A program made the position numbers and the translations under genes. Shown one piece after another: positions 1 through 5,924 of a stretch of 8,446 nt of DNA. The notes beneath the pieces were generated by a model that was not told where the DNA came from, made no database searches, and saw only the letters and a list, made by a program, of their open reading frames with translations. Positions within the stretch are counted from its first letter, which is position 1. Every line of letters begins with the position of its first letter. The DNA is from Pseudomonadota bacterium (GTDB taxonomy: Bacteria > Pseudomonadota > Alphaproteobacteria > RF32 > CAG-239): positions 1-8,446 of the forward strand of contig JAJWCP010000064.1 of assembly GCA_021617435.1 (NCBI GenBank), in the 5' to 3' direction.

Positions 1-800
1 AAAGTTTTAAGGTGGTTATAGAAACAAAGTTACACAATAATTTTAATATGGAACAACTAAAGGGACACATAGATGCCTTTAATAATGAACATTATAAATT
101 ATTGCTAACATTAGATTGCGAAGATATTTCTGAAGAAGATAGAGACAATATACGGAATCTCTGTGTAGATAAGAACATTTCTCATATTCATCTTACTTTT
201 GCTTCACTAATTGAATATGTAGGCGATTGTATAGATGACAGAGATACTGAATTTCAAGATATTTTAGATGACTATGCTGCATACTGTGATGACAATAACT
301 TACTTCCTAAAAATAAATTTAAAGTTGATATGAGGTTGGCTGGAACAACAATAAACAAAAATATGGAATTGAATTTATATTATGATGGAGCAGATAAAGG
401 ATTTTCTACTTGTGGTTACATAGGGTTATATACAAATAAATCAATGCGTGCAATTGGAAAAATTACCAAAAGGTGTGTTGTAACAGTCAAAAATACAGAT
501 ATAGATGATTTACAATTAGAAGTAAAAAATGAAATAGGAAATATTGATAATAACGAGGAAAACAGAATAAAAAGTGCTATTAAGGATTCTAAAAACTATG
601 ATTATGATTTATTGACACATCCTCATCGTTTTTTCTTCGTGGAAAAGTTTTATAAAACTGATTTTCGGAAAACATCTAAAAGAGCGCCGCAGGGCAACAG
701 ACTATTTGATATTTGCCAAATATTGGAAATAAAAGATAGTAAAGAGTTGCCTGATACCGAAAAAATAGCAGAAGCATTAAAGAATAAGACTTGGGAATAA
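1..800 (+). CDS. PD-(D/E)XK nuclease-like protein, 5'-truncated by window edge
   Basis: The reading frame is open to the left edge (Ser-Phe-Lys precede the GTG at 12), so the true start is probably upstream. At the visible N-terminus, VVIETK gives a hydrophobic strand ending in Glu-x-Lys (codons at 21-29). It is followed by NNFNMEQLKGHI, a helix with a Gln-Leu-x-x-His pattern. This is how the second half of a PD-(D/E)XK core and its following helix look; the Asp-bearing strand would lie outside the window. The next segment (LLLTLDCEDISEEDRDNIRNLC, then HIHLTFASLIEYV) reads as the remaining core strands and helices, followed by an acidic linker and a C-terminal beta-rich domain of unknown function ending in KNKTWE. 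In my recollection such proteins occur in bacterial accessory and defence regions. Base composition is very AT-rich (18 of 60 G+C in 61-120), unlike the genes from 2312 onward, which suggests transfer. The nuclease fold is inferred from the motif; the target is unknown. Confidence 0.6.
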   Translation, partial: SFKVVIETKLHNNFNMEQLKGHIDAFNNEHYKLLLTLDCEDISEEDRDNIRNLCVDKNISHIHLTFASLIEYVGDCIDDRDTEFQDILDDYAAYCDDNNLLPKNKFKVDMRLAGTTINKNMELNLYYDGADKGFSTCGYIGLYTNKSMRAIGKITKRCVVTVKNTDIDDLQLEVKNEIGNIDNNEENRIKSAIKDSKNYDYDLLTHPHRFFFVEKFYKTDFRKTSKRAPQGNRLFDICQILEIKDSKELPDTEKIAEALKNKTWE

Positions 801-817
801 ATTTGCTATAAATCTTC

Positions 818-952
818 AAAATGTTAAACAATGCTGTCAATCCGCACAAAGTTTAACATTTTTTATTATTGGTATTTTGGACTTTTTCAAAACTATAGTA
901 TTTTCGGCAATTCCAGAGAAAATGTTAAAGAATATCCATTTTTTAACATTTT
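818..952. repeat. Two successive hairpins sharing one 11-bp arm
   Basis: The 11-mer AAAATGTTAAA occurs at 818-828 and 919-929, and its reverse complement at 852-862 and 942-952. Each forward copy can pair with the following inverted copy: the first hairpin has a 12-bp stem (818-829/851-862) and a 21-nt loop, the second an 11-bp stem and a 12-nt loop. The first sits 18 nt after the stop of the nuclease-like gene and is followed by TTATTATT, so it could act as a weak AT-only terminator. The same arm reused twice could also be a protein-binding site or a mobile-element footprint. No convincing gene overlaps it. Confidence 0.6.
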
Positions 953-1052
953 TAAATTTCGCAACAGAATCATACTTTTTAAGGCACCGATTATTTCTTT
1001 AATCGGCAAAATTTTGGTGTGAAAATTTGAGGCACCAGTGCGGCACAGGGTG
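953..1052. other. AT-rich non-coding stretch with a small inverted repeat
   Basis: I see no gene here. CCGATT (987-992) pairs with AATCGG (1001-1006) across an 8-nt loop, and AGGCACC occurs twice in direct orientation (982-988, 1030-1036). There is no T-run after the hairpin, so it is not a clear terminator. Together with its neighbours it forms the long gene-free stretch between the nuclease-like gene and tRNA-fMet. Confidence 0.4.
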
Positions 1053-1086
1053 AAAAAGAAGGCTTTCACAAAATCGCGAAAGCCTT
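1053..1086 (-). terminator. Rho-independent terminator, minus strand
   Basis: On the minus strand AAGGCTTTC (1086-1078), a 10-nt loop and GAAAGCCTT (1067-1059) form a perfect 9-bp stem followed by CTTTTTC. It lies a few bases beyond the 17-bp copy of the tRNA-fMet 3' end (1095-1111). That is the position a tRNA gene's own terminator would occupy, supporting the idea that a tRNA 3' end once stood here as part of a transcribed gene. Confidence 0.7.
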
Positions 1087-1094
1087 GACCAAAA

Positions 1095-1111
1095 TTGGTT
1101 GCGGGGGAAGG
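1095..1111 (-). repeat. Exact 17-bp duplicate of the tRNA-fMet 3' end (possible att core or tRNA remnant)
   Basis: TTGGTTGCGGGGGAAGG at 1095-1111 is identical to 1288-1304, which is the CCA end, discriminator, 3' acceptor strand and start of the T-stem 3' side of the intact tRNA-fMet. Orientation is the same and the two copies lie 193 bp apart. Beyond the 17 bp the sequences diverge. Duplication of a tRNA 3' end is the usual footprint of integrase-mediated insertion. The terminator directly beyond this copy also fits a second, destroyed tRNA-fMet gene. Confidence 0.65.
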
Positions 1112-1240
1112 GTTAGTTCTTACATTTGCTACGCAAAGTTCGCTCCACTGCGCTCATCGGCTGCCGCCGACCGGCGTTTTTCCGCCCGCCTTTCGCTTGT
1201 AGTGAACCAACTTTTCTCGTTGGTTCAAATCTAACTCATA
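1112..1240. other. GC-rich segment with T-arm-like hairpin between the two tRNA-end copies
   Basis: This segment is clearly GC-rich from about 1125 to 1200, amid AT-rich flanks, and has no credible ORF. A perfect 9-bp hairpin (TGAACCAAC 1203-1211 / GTTGGTTCA 1219-1227, 7-nt loop) contains GTTGGTTCA, the same bases as the tRNA-fMet T-arm. On the plus strand 1219-1235 can fold as a full 5-bp/7-nt T-arm (GTTGG, TTCAAAT, CTAAC with one G-U). Read on the minus strand, GTTGGTTCA and the CCTTCCCCCGCAACCA end are separated by roughly 90 bp. This looks like a tRNA 3' half split by an insertion, or a small element that carries tRNA-like pieces. Confidence 0.4.
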
Positions 1241-1248
1241 ATCTTTAA

Positions 1249-1284
1249 AATAAATAAGACCCTCTTTAGAGGGTCTTATTTATT
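1249..1284 (-). terminator. Strong terminator downstream of tRNA-fMet (near-symmetrical)
   Basis: AATAAATAAGACCCTC (1249-1264) pairs perfectly with GAGGGTCTTATTTATT (1269-1284) around a TTTA loop, a 16-bp stem. It starts 4 nt past the encoded CCA end of the tRNA. On the minus strand the GC-rich core is followed by TTATTTATTTT. The AT-rich outer stem gives A- and T-runs on both sides, so it could also work in the plus direction. Confidence 0.85.
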
Positions 1285-1288
1285 CTGT

Positions 1289-1365
<77 letters not shown>

Positions 1366-1381
1366 ATGTAAAAGTGGCTTT

Positions 1382-1410
1382 TGTATACGCTATTAAACCC
1401 GGCTTGTCAA
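1382..1410 (-). promoter_or_regulatory. Sigma70-type promoter of tRNA-fMet
   Basis: On the minus strand TTGACA (1410-1405) is separated by exactly 17 bp from TATACA (1387-1382). Predicted initiation near 1375 is about 10 nt upstream of the mature tRNA 5' end at 1365. The perfect -35 and good -10 fit a highly expressed stable RNA gene. Confidence 0.85.
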
Positions 1411-1491
1411 GAGTATTTTTTAACAATTAAGTAATTTTTGACATAAAAATTAATAATAAGTCAAAAGTATTCAGTTTCTCAAAAAAAAGAT

Positions 1492-1520
1492 TTGACAAAA
1501 ATGTGCCAATGGCGTATAAC
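1492..1520 (+). promoter_or_regulatory. Sigma70-type promoter of the YhcH-family gene
   Basis: TTGACA (1492-1497), a 17-bp spacer and TATAAC (1515-1520) match the consensus except for the last base. Initiation is expected near 1527, leaving a leader of only about 16 nt before the ATG at 1543. The leader (AAATAAATTATT) has no clear Shine-Dalgarno sequence. This promoter diverges from the tRNA-fMet promoter. Confidence 0.8.
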
Positions 1521-1542
1521 TATACACGTAAAATAAATTATT

Positions 1543-1995
1543 ATGGAGAAATTATCAATAAAAACCCTTTCAAAGAAAGGTCAAGTTCCGGCAGATATGC
1601 TACAACTTGTTGAGAGCCTGATGGAGAATTTTGTTCCAAAGAGGTATAACTTTGACGGTGGACGGTTCGCAAATGCGGAAGAGTATGAGACAAAACTCAC
1701 CTCTCGCTTTGAGGCGCATCGCAAGATGGTTGATGTTCAAATCGTCGTGTCCGGTACAGAGCTCATTCATTTCGCTCCTATCACGGACGAGTTCGTAGTG
1801 GAGCAGGAGTATGACCCTCAGAAGGACATCATGTTCATGAAAGGTGAGATCAAAGATACTGTCCTCCTCCGCGCCGGCGATGCTTGTGTTATCGGACCAG
1901 ACCTCGCGCACATGCCGGGGATGGCTGTCAATGGCTCTGAGCATGTCAAAAAGATTGTTCTGAAGATTCCAGTGGAGGACTTTTACGAAATCTAA
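1543..1995 (+). CDS. YhcH/YjgK/YiaL (NanQ/EbgC-like) family protein
   Basis: This 150-aa protein matches the usual length of the YhcH/YiaL/EbgC family, a cupin-like fold linked to sugar metabolism. The E. coli member YhcH (NanQ) acts as an N-acetylneuraminate anomerase. Family landmarks are F43 (GRFANAEEYET), the metal-site region FEAHRKMVDVQ with E57, H59 and D64, GTELI with E73, DxAHMPG with H123 and P125, and a closing VKKIVLKI strand (K136, K137). No sugar-catabolic gene is adjacent, so the substrate is unknown. It is monocistronic, with its own promoter and terminator. Codon choice from about codon 45 on (CTC for Leu, ATC for Ile, TTC for Phe, GAG for Glu, AAG for Lys) differs from the TTA/TTG, TTT and AAA preference of the genes to the right, a sign of possible transfer. 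The family call is firm; the specific role is not. Confidence 0.88.
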   Translation: MEKLSIKTLSKKGQVPADMLQLVESLMENFVPKRYNFDGGRFANAEEYETKLTSRFEAHRKMVDVQIVVSGTELIHFAPITDEFVVEQEYDPQKDIMFMKGEIKDTVLLRAGDACVIGPDLAHMPGMAVNGSEHVKKIVLKIPVEDFYEI

Positions 1996-2021
1996 TCCTT
2001 CCTGGTCTTAGGTCTTAACCC

Positions 2022-2056
2022 AAAAGCATACGTTGTGAAACGTGTGCTTTTTCATT
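2022..2056 (+). terminator. Terminator of the YhcH-family gene
   Basis: AAAAGCATACG (2022-2032) pairs with CGTGTGCTTTT (2041-2051) through one G-U, around an 8-nt loop, and runs into TTCATTTTT. It lies 27 nt after the stop codon at 1995. Confidence 0.75.
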
Positions 2057-2311
2057 TTTAAAAGTGTATTATCGGCGTGTCTGGGTCAAAACAATTAGCA
2101 AATTTTTTCCATCTGGATATTCGGGGTAAGCCCGAATATGACAGAGTGTGGTATAAAAAGCGGCTAAAATCTGATTTCATAATAAAATCCTCTCAAAAAG
2201 TTAATTCTGAAAAATTTTTAGCTCGCGTTTTTTTTTTGCAATATTTACGAGTCCGTGCTGTGCATAAGTTGTATTAACCACCCCGCCTGAAGAGAGAAAA
2301 CAGGATACTAG
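2057..2311. other. Non-coding stretch between the convergent YhcH-family and AmpG-like genes
   Basis: Apart from the palindrome at 2113-2144, it holds a T10 run (2228-2237) without a good stem before it, and no convincing gene. On the minus strand CCTG/CAGG (around 2289-2305) with a long loop after the AmpG-like stop is too weak to call a terminator. A GTG-started 66-codon frame (2077-2277) runs through the palindrome and lacks a plausible ribosome site. Confidence 0.5.
2113..2144. repeat. Intergenic palindrome, dispersed-repeat type
   Basis: ATATTCGGG (2117-2125) pairs perfectly with CCCGAATAT (2131-2139) over a 5-nt loop, and CTG/CAG flanks extend the symmetry. Read on the minus strand it has the layout CTGTCATATTCGGG...AATATCCAG. 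This resembles the short GTCAT-hairpin-ATCCAG intergenic repeats common in bacterial genomes. It is not followed by a T-run, so a repeat is more likely than a terminator. Only one copy is in this window. Confidence 0.55.
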
Positions 2312-3592
2312 TTAAGTTGTTTGGCGGTTGGCGAGGTATTTTACGGAAATTATGCCGGGGATACTGAATGCGGCGGCAACTATAAAAAATATCGGCCATG
2401 AAACCAGTTGCGCCAACAGTCCGCTGGTTGCCGAAAACACATCGCGTGCTAAGCTCATTAACGATGAAAGTAGCGCGTATTGGGTGGCGGTGTACAGAAC
2501 GTTGCATAATGACGAGATGTAAGCAACAAAAGCAGTGGTTGCCATACCGGACGAAAAATTTTCAAGCGTGATAACGACGGTCAAGAGCGGCACATTGTGA
2601 CCGGCAAGGGCTTGCAGACTGAATAACAAAGTGGTTAAGCCTTGAATAAAGCCGCACAAATATAAGCCCTTAAACAGTCCAATTTTTTTGAGCAAAACTC
2701 CGCCGAAAAGCCCGCCGGCAATGGTCGCCGCCATGCCGTAAATTTTGATAACATACGCAATTTCGGCTTTGGAAAAGCCCATGTCATCATAAAACGGAAA
2801 TGACATCGGGGCAAAATAAGCGTCGCTCATACGGTAAATAAAAATCAAGAAGATAATCAGCGGCCAATGTTCGTGCTTGGTAAAATCTTGGAGCGGAGCT
2901 TTAACCGAATGAGTGAAAAATTCTGTTACGCGAGTGCGAATCGGCTTATGCGAATCGGCGATATATTTAAATCCGGTATTAGGCTCTTTAATCAGCAACA
3001 AGGTAATAAAACCGATAACGGAGCCTGACGCCATAATCATATAAACATTGTTCCAGCTCATTATGGCAGCGAGCCACAACGCGCCGGCGCCGGAAAAAAT
3101 TAAGCCGAGGCGATAGCCCAAAACAAATACCGCCGCTCCTGATGCTTGTTCGTTGGGAGTGTCTTTAAATGTTTCAACCCGATAGGCGTCAAGAATAATA
3201 TCAAGCGAGGCTGATGAAAAGCAAACCGCCGCCGCGCAAATCCAAATTAAGCGGTGCTGATATTCGGGATTGACGGCGCTCATGGCCATAACAGCCAAAA
3301 ACAGCAAAATTTGCATTAAAAGTCCCCAACTGCGGCGGCGTCCTAAGTGCCAAAGCAACGGAAGTTTGATATTATCAAGCAAAGGTGACCACGCCCACTT
3401 AAAAGCATACGGAATTTTAACGAGTGAAAAGGCGCCGATGGCGGCATAAGTCCAACCGGCTTCTTTAAGCCATAAACTTAAAGTGCTGAACACTAACAAA
3501 AACGGAAAACCGCTGGCAAAACCCAAAGCGGTTAAAGCCGCCATTTTGCGATTAAAATAAATTCGGTATATATTTTTTAATTTGCTTATCAT
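2312..3592 (-). CDS. AmpG-like muropeptide permease (MFS)
   Basis: This 426-aa protein is very hydrophobic, with about 12 membrane segments expected, and belongs to the AmpG-type major facilitator family. That family imports anhydromuropeptides for peptidoglycan recycling across the inner membrane. Family-like features are the start (FNRKMAALTALGFASGFPF, then FSTLSLWLKEAG), YAFKWAWSPLLD with D73 and the basic LGRRRSW loop (residues 83-89), SLDIILDAYRVE with D131, D135 and R138 (AmpG proteins have QDI..DAYR here), and VLGYRLGLIFSGAGAL (157-172). Its length is near short AmpG proteins; E. coli AmpG is 491 aa. ATG at 3592 is chosen because upstream in-frame sequence offers nothing better, though no Shine-Dalgarno is visible. 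It lies 79 nt after the lipoprotein gene with a terminator between, so it is transcribed separately or by read-through. Acetyl-CoA transporter-like MFS members are an alternative. Confidence 0.85.
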   Translation of the reverse strand: MISKLKNIYRIYFNRKMAALTALGFASGFPFLLVFSTLSLWLKEAGWTYAAIGAFSLVKIPYAFKWAWSPLLDNIKLPLLWHLGRRRSWGLLMQILLFLAVMAMSAVNPEYQHRLIWICAAAVCFSSASLDIILDAYRVETFKDTPNEQASGAAVFVLGYRLGLIFSGAGALWLAAIMSWNNVYMIMASGSVIGFITLLLIKEPNTGFKYIADSHKPIRTRVTEFFTHSVKAPLQDFTKHEHWPLIIFLIFIYRMSDAYFAPMSFPFYDDMGFSKAEIAYVIKIYGMAATIAGGLFGGVLLKKIGLFKGLYLCGFIQGLTTLLFSLQALAGHNVPLLTVVITLENFSSGMATTAFVAYISSLCNVLYTATQYALLSSLMSLARDVFSATSGLLAQLVSWPIFFIVAAAFSIPGIISVKYLANRQTT

Positions 3593-3642
3593 AAAACAAA
3601 TTAAAACACCGAATCGTTTAAATTAGGGTTAAAGCTGGCATT

Positions 3643-3666
3643 AAAAAAGCTCCCGAACGGGAGCTT
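3643..3666 (-). terminator. Terminator of the hslO-side transcript after the lipoprotein gene
   Basis: On the minus strand AAGCTCCCG (3666-3658) pairs with CGGGAGCTT (3655-3647), a compact stem with a tiny loop, continuing into TTTT (3646-3643). It begins 5 nt after the lipoprotein stop codon, a classic intrinsic terminator position, and separates the lipoprotein gene from the AmpG-like gene. Confidence 0.88.
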
Positions 3667-3671
3667 AAATT

Positions 3672-4280
3672 TTAATATTCTGTAATTGCGTTGTTGTTTT
3701 TAACATACATATTTAAGTATTGCTGAATGTTTTGTTCCATGCGCATGTTAAATTCGTCAAAGAGCTTATAAACCATTTCGTTCCAGTATTTTTCTTTATC
3801 TTCAATGCTAGTGTCAATCGGCATGGTAAGCTCGCGCCATGCTTCAATAGAAGTTTGAGCCTGCGATTGTCCGTTAGCGGAACTGATTTTTAATACTACC
3901 GACAAGGTGGCGCGGTATTTTAAGTTGTCTTTATAAAACAGCTGCGGAGCTTTTTCTTCAGTTTCGGTAACGCTGGCGTCTTTAATTATAAATTCAGCCA
4001 CGCGGTTAGATGAAAAATCAGCCGCTTCCAGGCGGTCATGCGCCCAAATACGAGCGGTTTTTTCAATAGAAATCGGGAACAGATGCTCAACATTCGGGCG
4101 GGTGAAAGACGGGGTAAATTCAGAAATAACGTCAATTTTGCCAACCTGAAGTTCAATTTTGGGTTTGCTATCAAAGCGGGGTTCGGTAAAGCGGCGCGGT
4201 TCGGCAACATCGGCTTGACCGGCGCAGGCGCTGATTAATAAAACGGCGGCTGCCGCAAAAATTTTATGTAATCTGTTCAT
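3672..4280 (-). CDS. Conserved alphaproteobacterial-type lipoprotein downstream of Hsp33
   Basis: This 202-aa protein has a lipoprotein signal: MNRLHK, a hydrophobic run, and L-I-S-A-C with the lipidated Cys at 19. Mature residues 20-45 are polar and probably a tether. The domain after that holds KIELQVGKIDVISEF, RPNVEHLFPISI (residues 61-72) and a strand-rich part (FIIKDASVTETE, YRATLSVVLKI). A helix follows (KEKYWNEMVYKLFDEFNMRMEQNIQQYL). I recall Rhodospirillales proteins with the same PNVEHLFP and IKDASV motifs encoded beside Hsp33; that recall is not a search result. It is likely anchored in the outer membrane or periplasm, because residue 20 (Ala) is not the Asp inner-membrane retention signal. 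GGA lies 8 nt before the ATG. It sits 92 bp after hslO and may be cotranscribed; a weak 6-bp hairpin (4353-4368) lies in that gap. Function unknown. Confidence 0.8.
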   Translation of the reverse strand: MNRLHKIFAAAAVLLISACAGQADVAEPRRFTEPRFDSKPKIELQVGKIDVISEFTPSFTRPNVEHLFPISIEKTARIWAHDRLEAADFSSNRVAEFIIKDASVTETEEKAPQLFYKDNLKYRATLSVVLKISSANGQSQAQTSIEAWRELTMPIDTSIEDKEKYWNEMVYKLFDEFNMRMEQNIQQYLNMYVKNNNAITEY

Positions 4281-4372
4281 TTTTCTAATCCGTTGTTTTT
4301 AGCTAAAAAGTTTGTCTTTAAGTTAAGATAAATTTTATTTAATACAAAATTTGCGCTTATGCAAGCACTTAA

Positions 4373-5299
4373 TTAGTGTTTTAGCAATTCGTTTTTATCA
4401 AAAACGTATTTTTCGGAGCAAAAACTGCAGGTTGCGGTGATTTTGCCGTCATCTTCAGCCATGGCGTTAATTTCTTCCGGCTTAAAGGCGCTTAAAGTGC
4501 CGAGTAATTTTTCACGGTTGCAGCGACACCCGAAAGAATAAGCTTTTTCGCGTCCGATTTGCAGGTTGCTGCTGTGGAACAGGCGGTGCAAAATTTCAGG
4601 CGTTGATAAATCGGCGTTAAACATCTCGTCATCGGTTAAACTGCCGACAAAAACTTCCGTTTCATTCCAAAGTTCTTTAACCGCTTCTTCATCAAGATTT
4701 TGCTCATTGCCGCCTTTGAGCGGAACTTTTTGCATTAAAATTCCGGCGGCTTGCCAACTTTGACTTTCGCCCTCGGGGTGCTTTACAAAAAGTTTTAAGA
4801 TGGTATCAATTTGTTCCGATTGCTTAAAATAACGCAAAGCGAGTTCGGTTAAGGTTTTTCCTTGCAGGTCAACCACGCCCTGATAGGTTTCGGTTTCAGG
4901 TCCTTGGTCAATGGTAAACGCCATATATCCGCCGCCGACAAGGTGCGGAAGCTCCTCAATTATATCGCCGGTTTTGCGGAGCTTTTTGACCTCAGCCAAT
5001 TTTTGCTCGTCAAATTTGGCGCAAGCGCGGATTTTGCCCTCAGACGTAACATCGGCAACCAAAACCGAGACAGGCCCGTTGCCCTGAATTTGCAAGGTGA
5101 ACAGCCCGTTATATTTTAAGGCGTCGGCAAGCAAAACCGACAAAGCGGTAGTTTCAGCCAAAGCGGACGAAACATCTTGCGGGTAATTATGCTTGCCCAA
5201 AATGGTTTGCAAAACATCGTTCAAGCGAACAACCCGCCCCATAAAAGCGCCGTTGTTGGTGTAAAAAGATACACAAGTGTCAAAATTTTTATTGGTCAA
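4373..5299 (-). CDS. hslO: Hsp33 redox-regulated chaperone
   Basis: This 308-aa cytosolic holdase chaperone is switched on by oxidation of a C-terminal zinc site. The zinc motif is complete: C258-x-C260 (FGCRCNREK) and C291-x2-C294 (ATCSFCSEKY), the CXC plus CXXC of the family. The N-terminal substrate-binding domain has family-like stretches: SALAETTALSVLLADALK (45-62), LQIQGNGPVSVLVADVT (69-85) and GKIRACAKFD (88-97). Its length is close to other Hsp33 proteins (E. coli 292). The start is TTG at 5299, backed by AAAGGA 8 nt upstream; no in-frame ATG lies near it. It heads a minus-strand run with the lipoprotein gene and is divergent from recX across 67 bp. A TATAAT on the minus strand (5321-5316) has no matching -35. 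Confidence 0.96.
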   Translation of the reverse strand: MTNKNFDTCVSFYTNNGAFMGRVVRLNDVLQTILGKHNYPQDVSSALAETTALSVLLADALKYNGLFTLQIQGNGPVSVLVADVTSEGKIRACAKFDEQKLAEVKKLRKTGDIIEELPHLVGGGYMAFTIDQGPETETYQGVVDLQGKTLTELALRYFKQSEQIDTILKLFVKHPEGESQSWQAAGILMQKVPLKGGNEQNLDEEAVKELWNETEVFVGSLTDDEMFNADLSTPEILHRLFHSSNLQIGREKAYSFGCRCNREKLLGTLSAFKPEEINAMAEDDGKITATCSFCSEKYVFDKNELLKH

Positions 5300-5307
5300 T
5301 TGTTTAA

Positions 5308-5313
5308 TCCTTT
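5308..5313 (-). promoter_or_regulatory. Ribosome binding site fixing the TTG start of hslO
   Basis: AAAGGA on the minus strand lies 8 nt before TTG at 5299. It is the only good Shine-Dalgarno near the 5' end and the coded protein begins in register with other Hsp33 N-termini, so it decides for the TTG start. Confidence 0.75.
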
Positions 5314-5366
5314 GTATTATACTTTCAGTTATGTTGTAATCTAGTGTAAAATGAAAGAGTTTTCAA

Positions 5367-5924
5367 GTGTCAGATTTTGAAGAACAGCCTCGCAAGCCGA
5401 AAGCATTGCGCAAAATTACCAAGCAAAGACTTAAAAACATAGGTTTATATTACTTAAAGCGCTTTGAGTCGTCGGAGGATAATTTAAGGCAGGTGTTGCG
5501 GCGGCGGGTGAATGATTACGCTTATTATAATCCGGATTTTAACAAAACGGAGGCATACGGCTGGATAGAAGAAGTTTTAAGCGATTTTACCGGTTGGAAA
5601 TATATTGACGATGAACGATATACTTCGCTTAAAGTGCGCGATTACTTAAATGCCGGAAAGCCGGAGCGCTATATTAAAACTAAGCTCAAGCAAAAAGGGG
5701 TTGATGAAAACATAATTGCCGAAGTTTTAAGCAAGCAGGAATATGACTCCAAAGAAATGGCGCTTAACTTTGCCAAAAAGAAAAAAATCGGCCCGTTTCG
5801 CCCCGATGAAGAAAGCCGCAAGCTTAATCGGCAAAAAGATATGGGCACGTTAATCCGCGCCGGCTTTGACTATGACACGGCGGCAGAGGTTTTGGGTGAG
5901 GAATTGTTTGGCGGAGAATACTAA
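5367..5924 (+). CDS. recX: RecX regulatory protein
   Basis: This 185-aa, highly basic helical protein matches RecX, which binds RecA filaments in the cytoplasm and limits recombinase activity. The three-helix repeats show as LKNIGLYYLKRFESSEDNLRQVLRRRV (residues 22-48), then a helix with GWKYIDDERYTSLKVRDYLNAGKP and a repeat ending IKTKLKQKGVDENIIAEVL (103-121), and a last repeat around KLNRQKDMGTLIRAGFDYDTAAEVL. The length is a little above E. coli RecX (166 aa). The start is GTG at 5367, with GAAAGAG 7 nt upstream; the ATG at 5351 is out of frame. No recA is adjacent, unlike in many bacteria. Its stop codon overlaps the start of the next gene in TAATG, so the two are translationally coupled. 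Confidence 0.9.
   Translation: MSDFEEQPRKPKALRKITKQRLKNIGLYYLKRFESSEDNLRQVLRRRVNDYAYYNPDFNKTEAYGWIEEVLSDFTGWKYIDDERYTSLKVRDYLNAGKPERYIKTKLKQKGVDENIIAEVLSKQEYDSKEMALNFAKKKKIGPFRPDEESRKLNRQKDMGTLIRAGFDYDTAAEVLGEELFGGEY

Noticed and set aside
12..14. GTG as the real start of the nuclease-like gene
   Set aside because: The frame is open to the left edge, the E-x-K catalytic strand begins right at this codon, and no ribosome site fits, so the gene almost surely begins outside the window.
831..1022. 63-codon plus-strand frame rich in Phe, Ile and Tyr
   Set aside because: It runs through both shared-arm hairpins, its composition reflects AT-rich DNA, and it lacks a ribosome site and any recognisable motif.
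1438..1443. Additional TTGACA in the divergent promoter region as a third promoter
   Set aside because: No acceptable -10 lies 16-18 bp downstream; the sequence there is TCAAAA.
1600..1944. 114-codon minus-strand frame opposite the YhcH-family gene
   Set aside because: It is a shadow of a gene with clear family motifs and has no features of its own.
2077..2277. 66-codon GTG-started frame
   Set aside because: It spans the intergenic palindrome and the T10 run, has no ribosome site and shows no family resemblance.
5316..5321. Perfect TATAAT on the minus strand before hslO as its -10 box
   Set aside because: No -35 stands at 16-18 bp, and initiation 6-7 nt downstream would fall within the ribosome site at 5308-5313, so it cannot serve the TTG start well.
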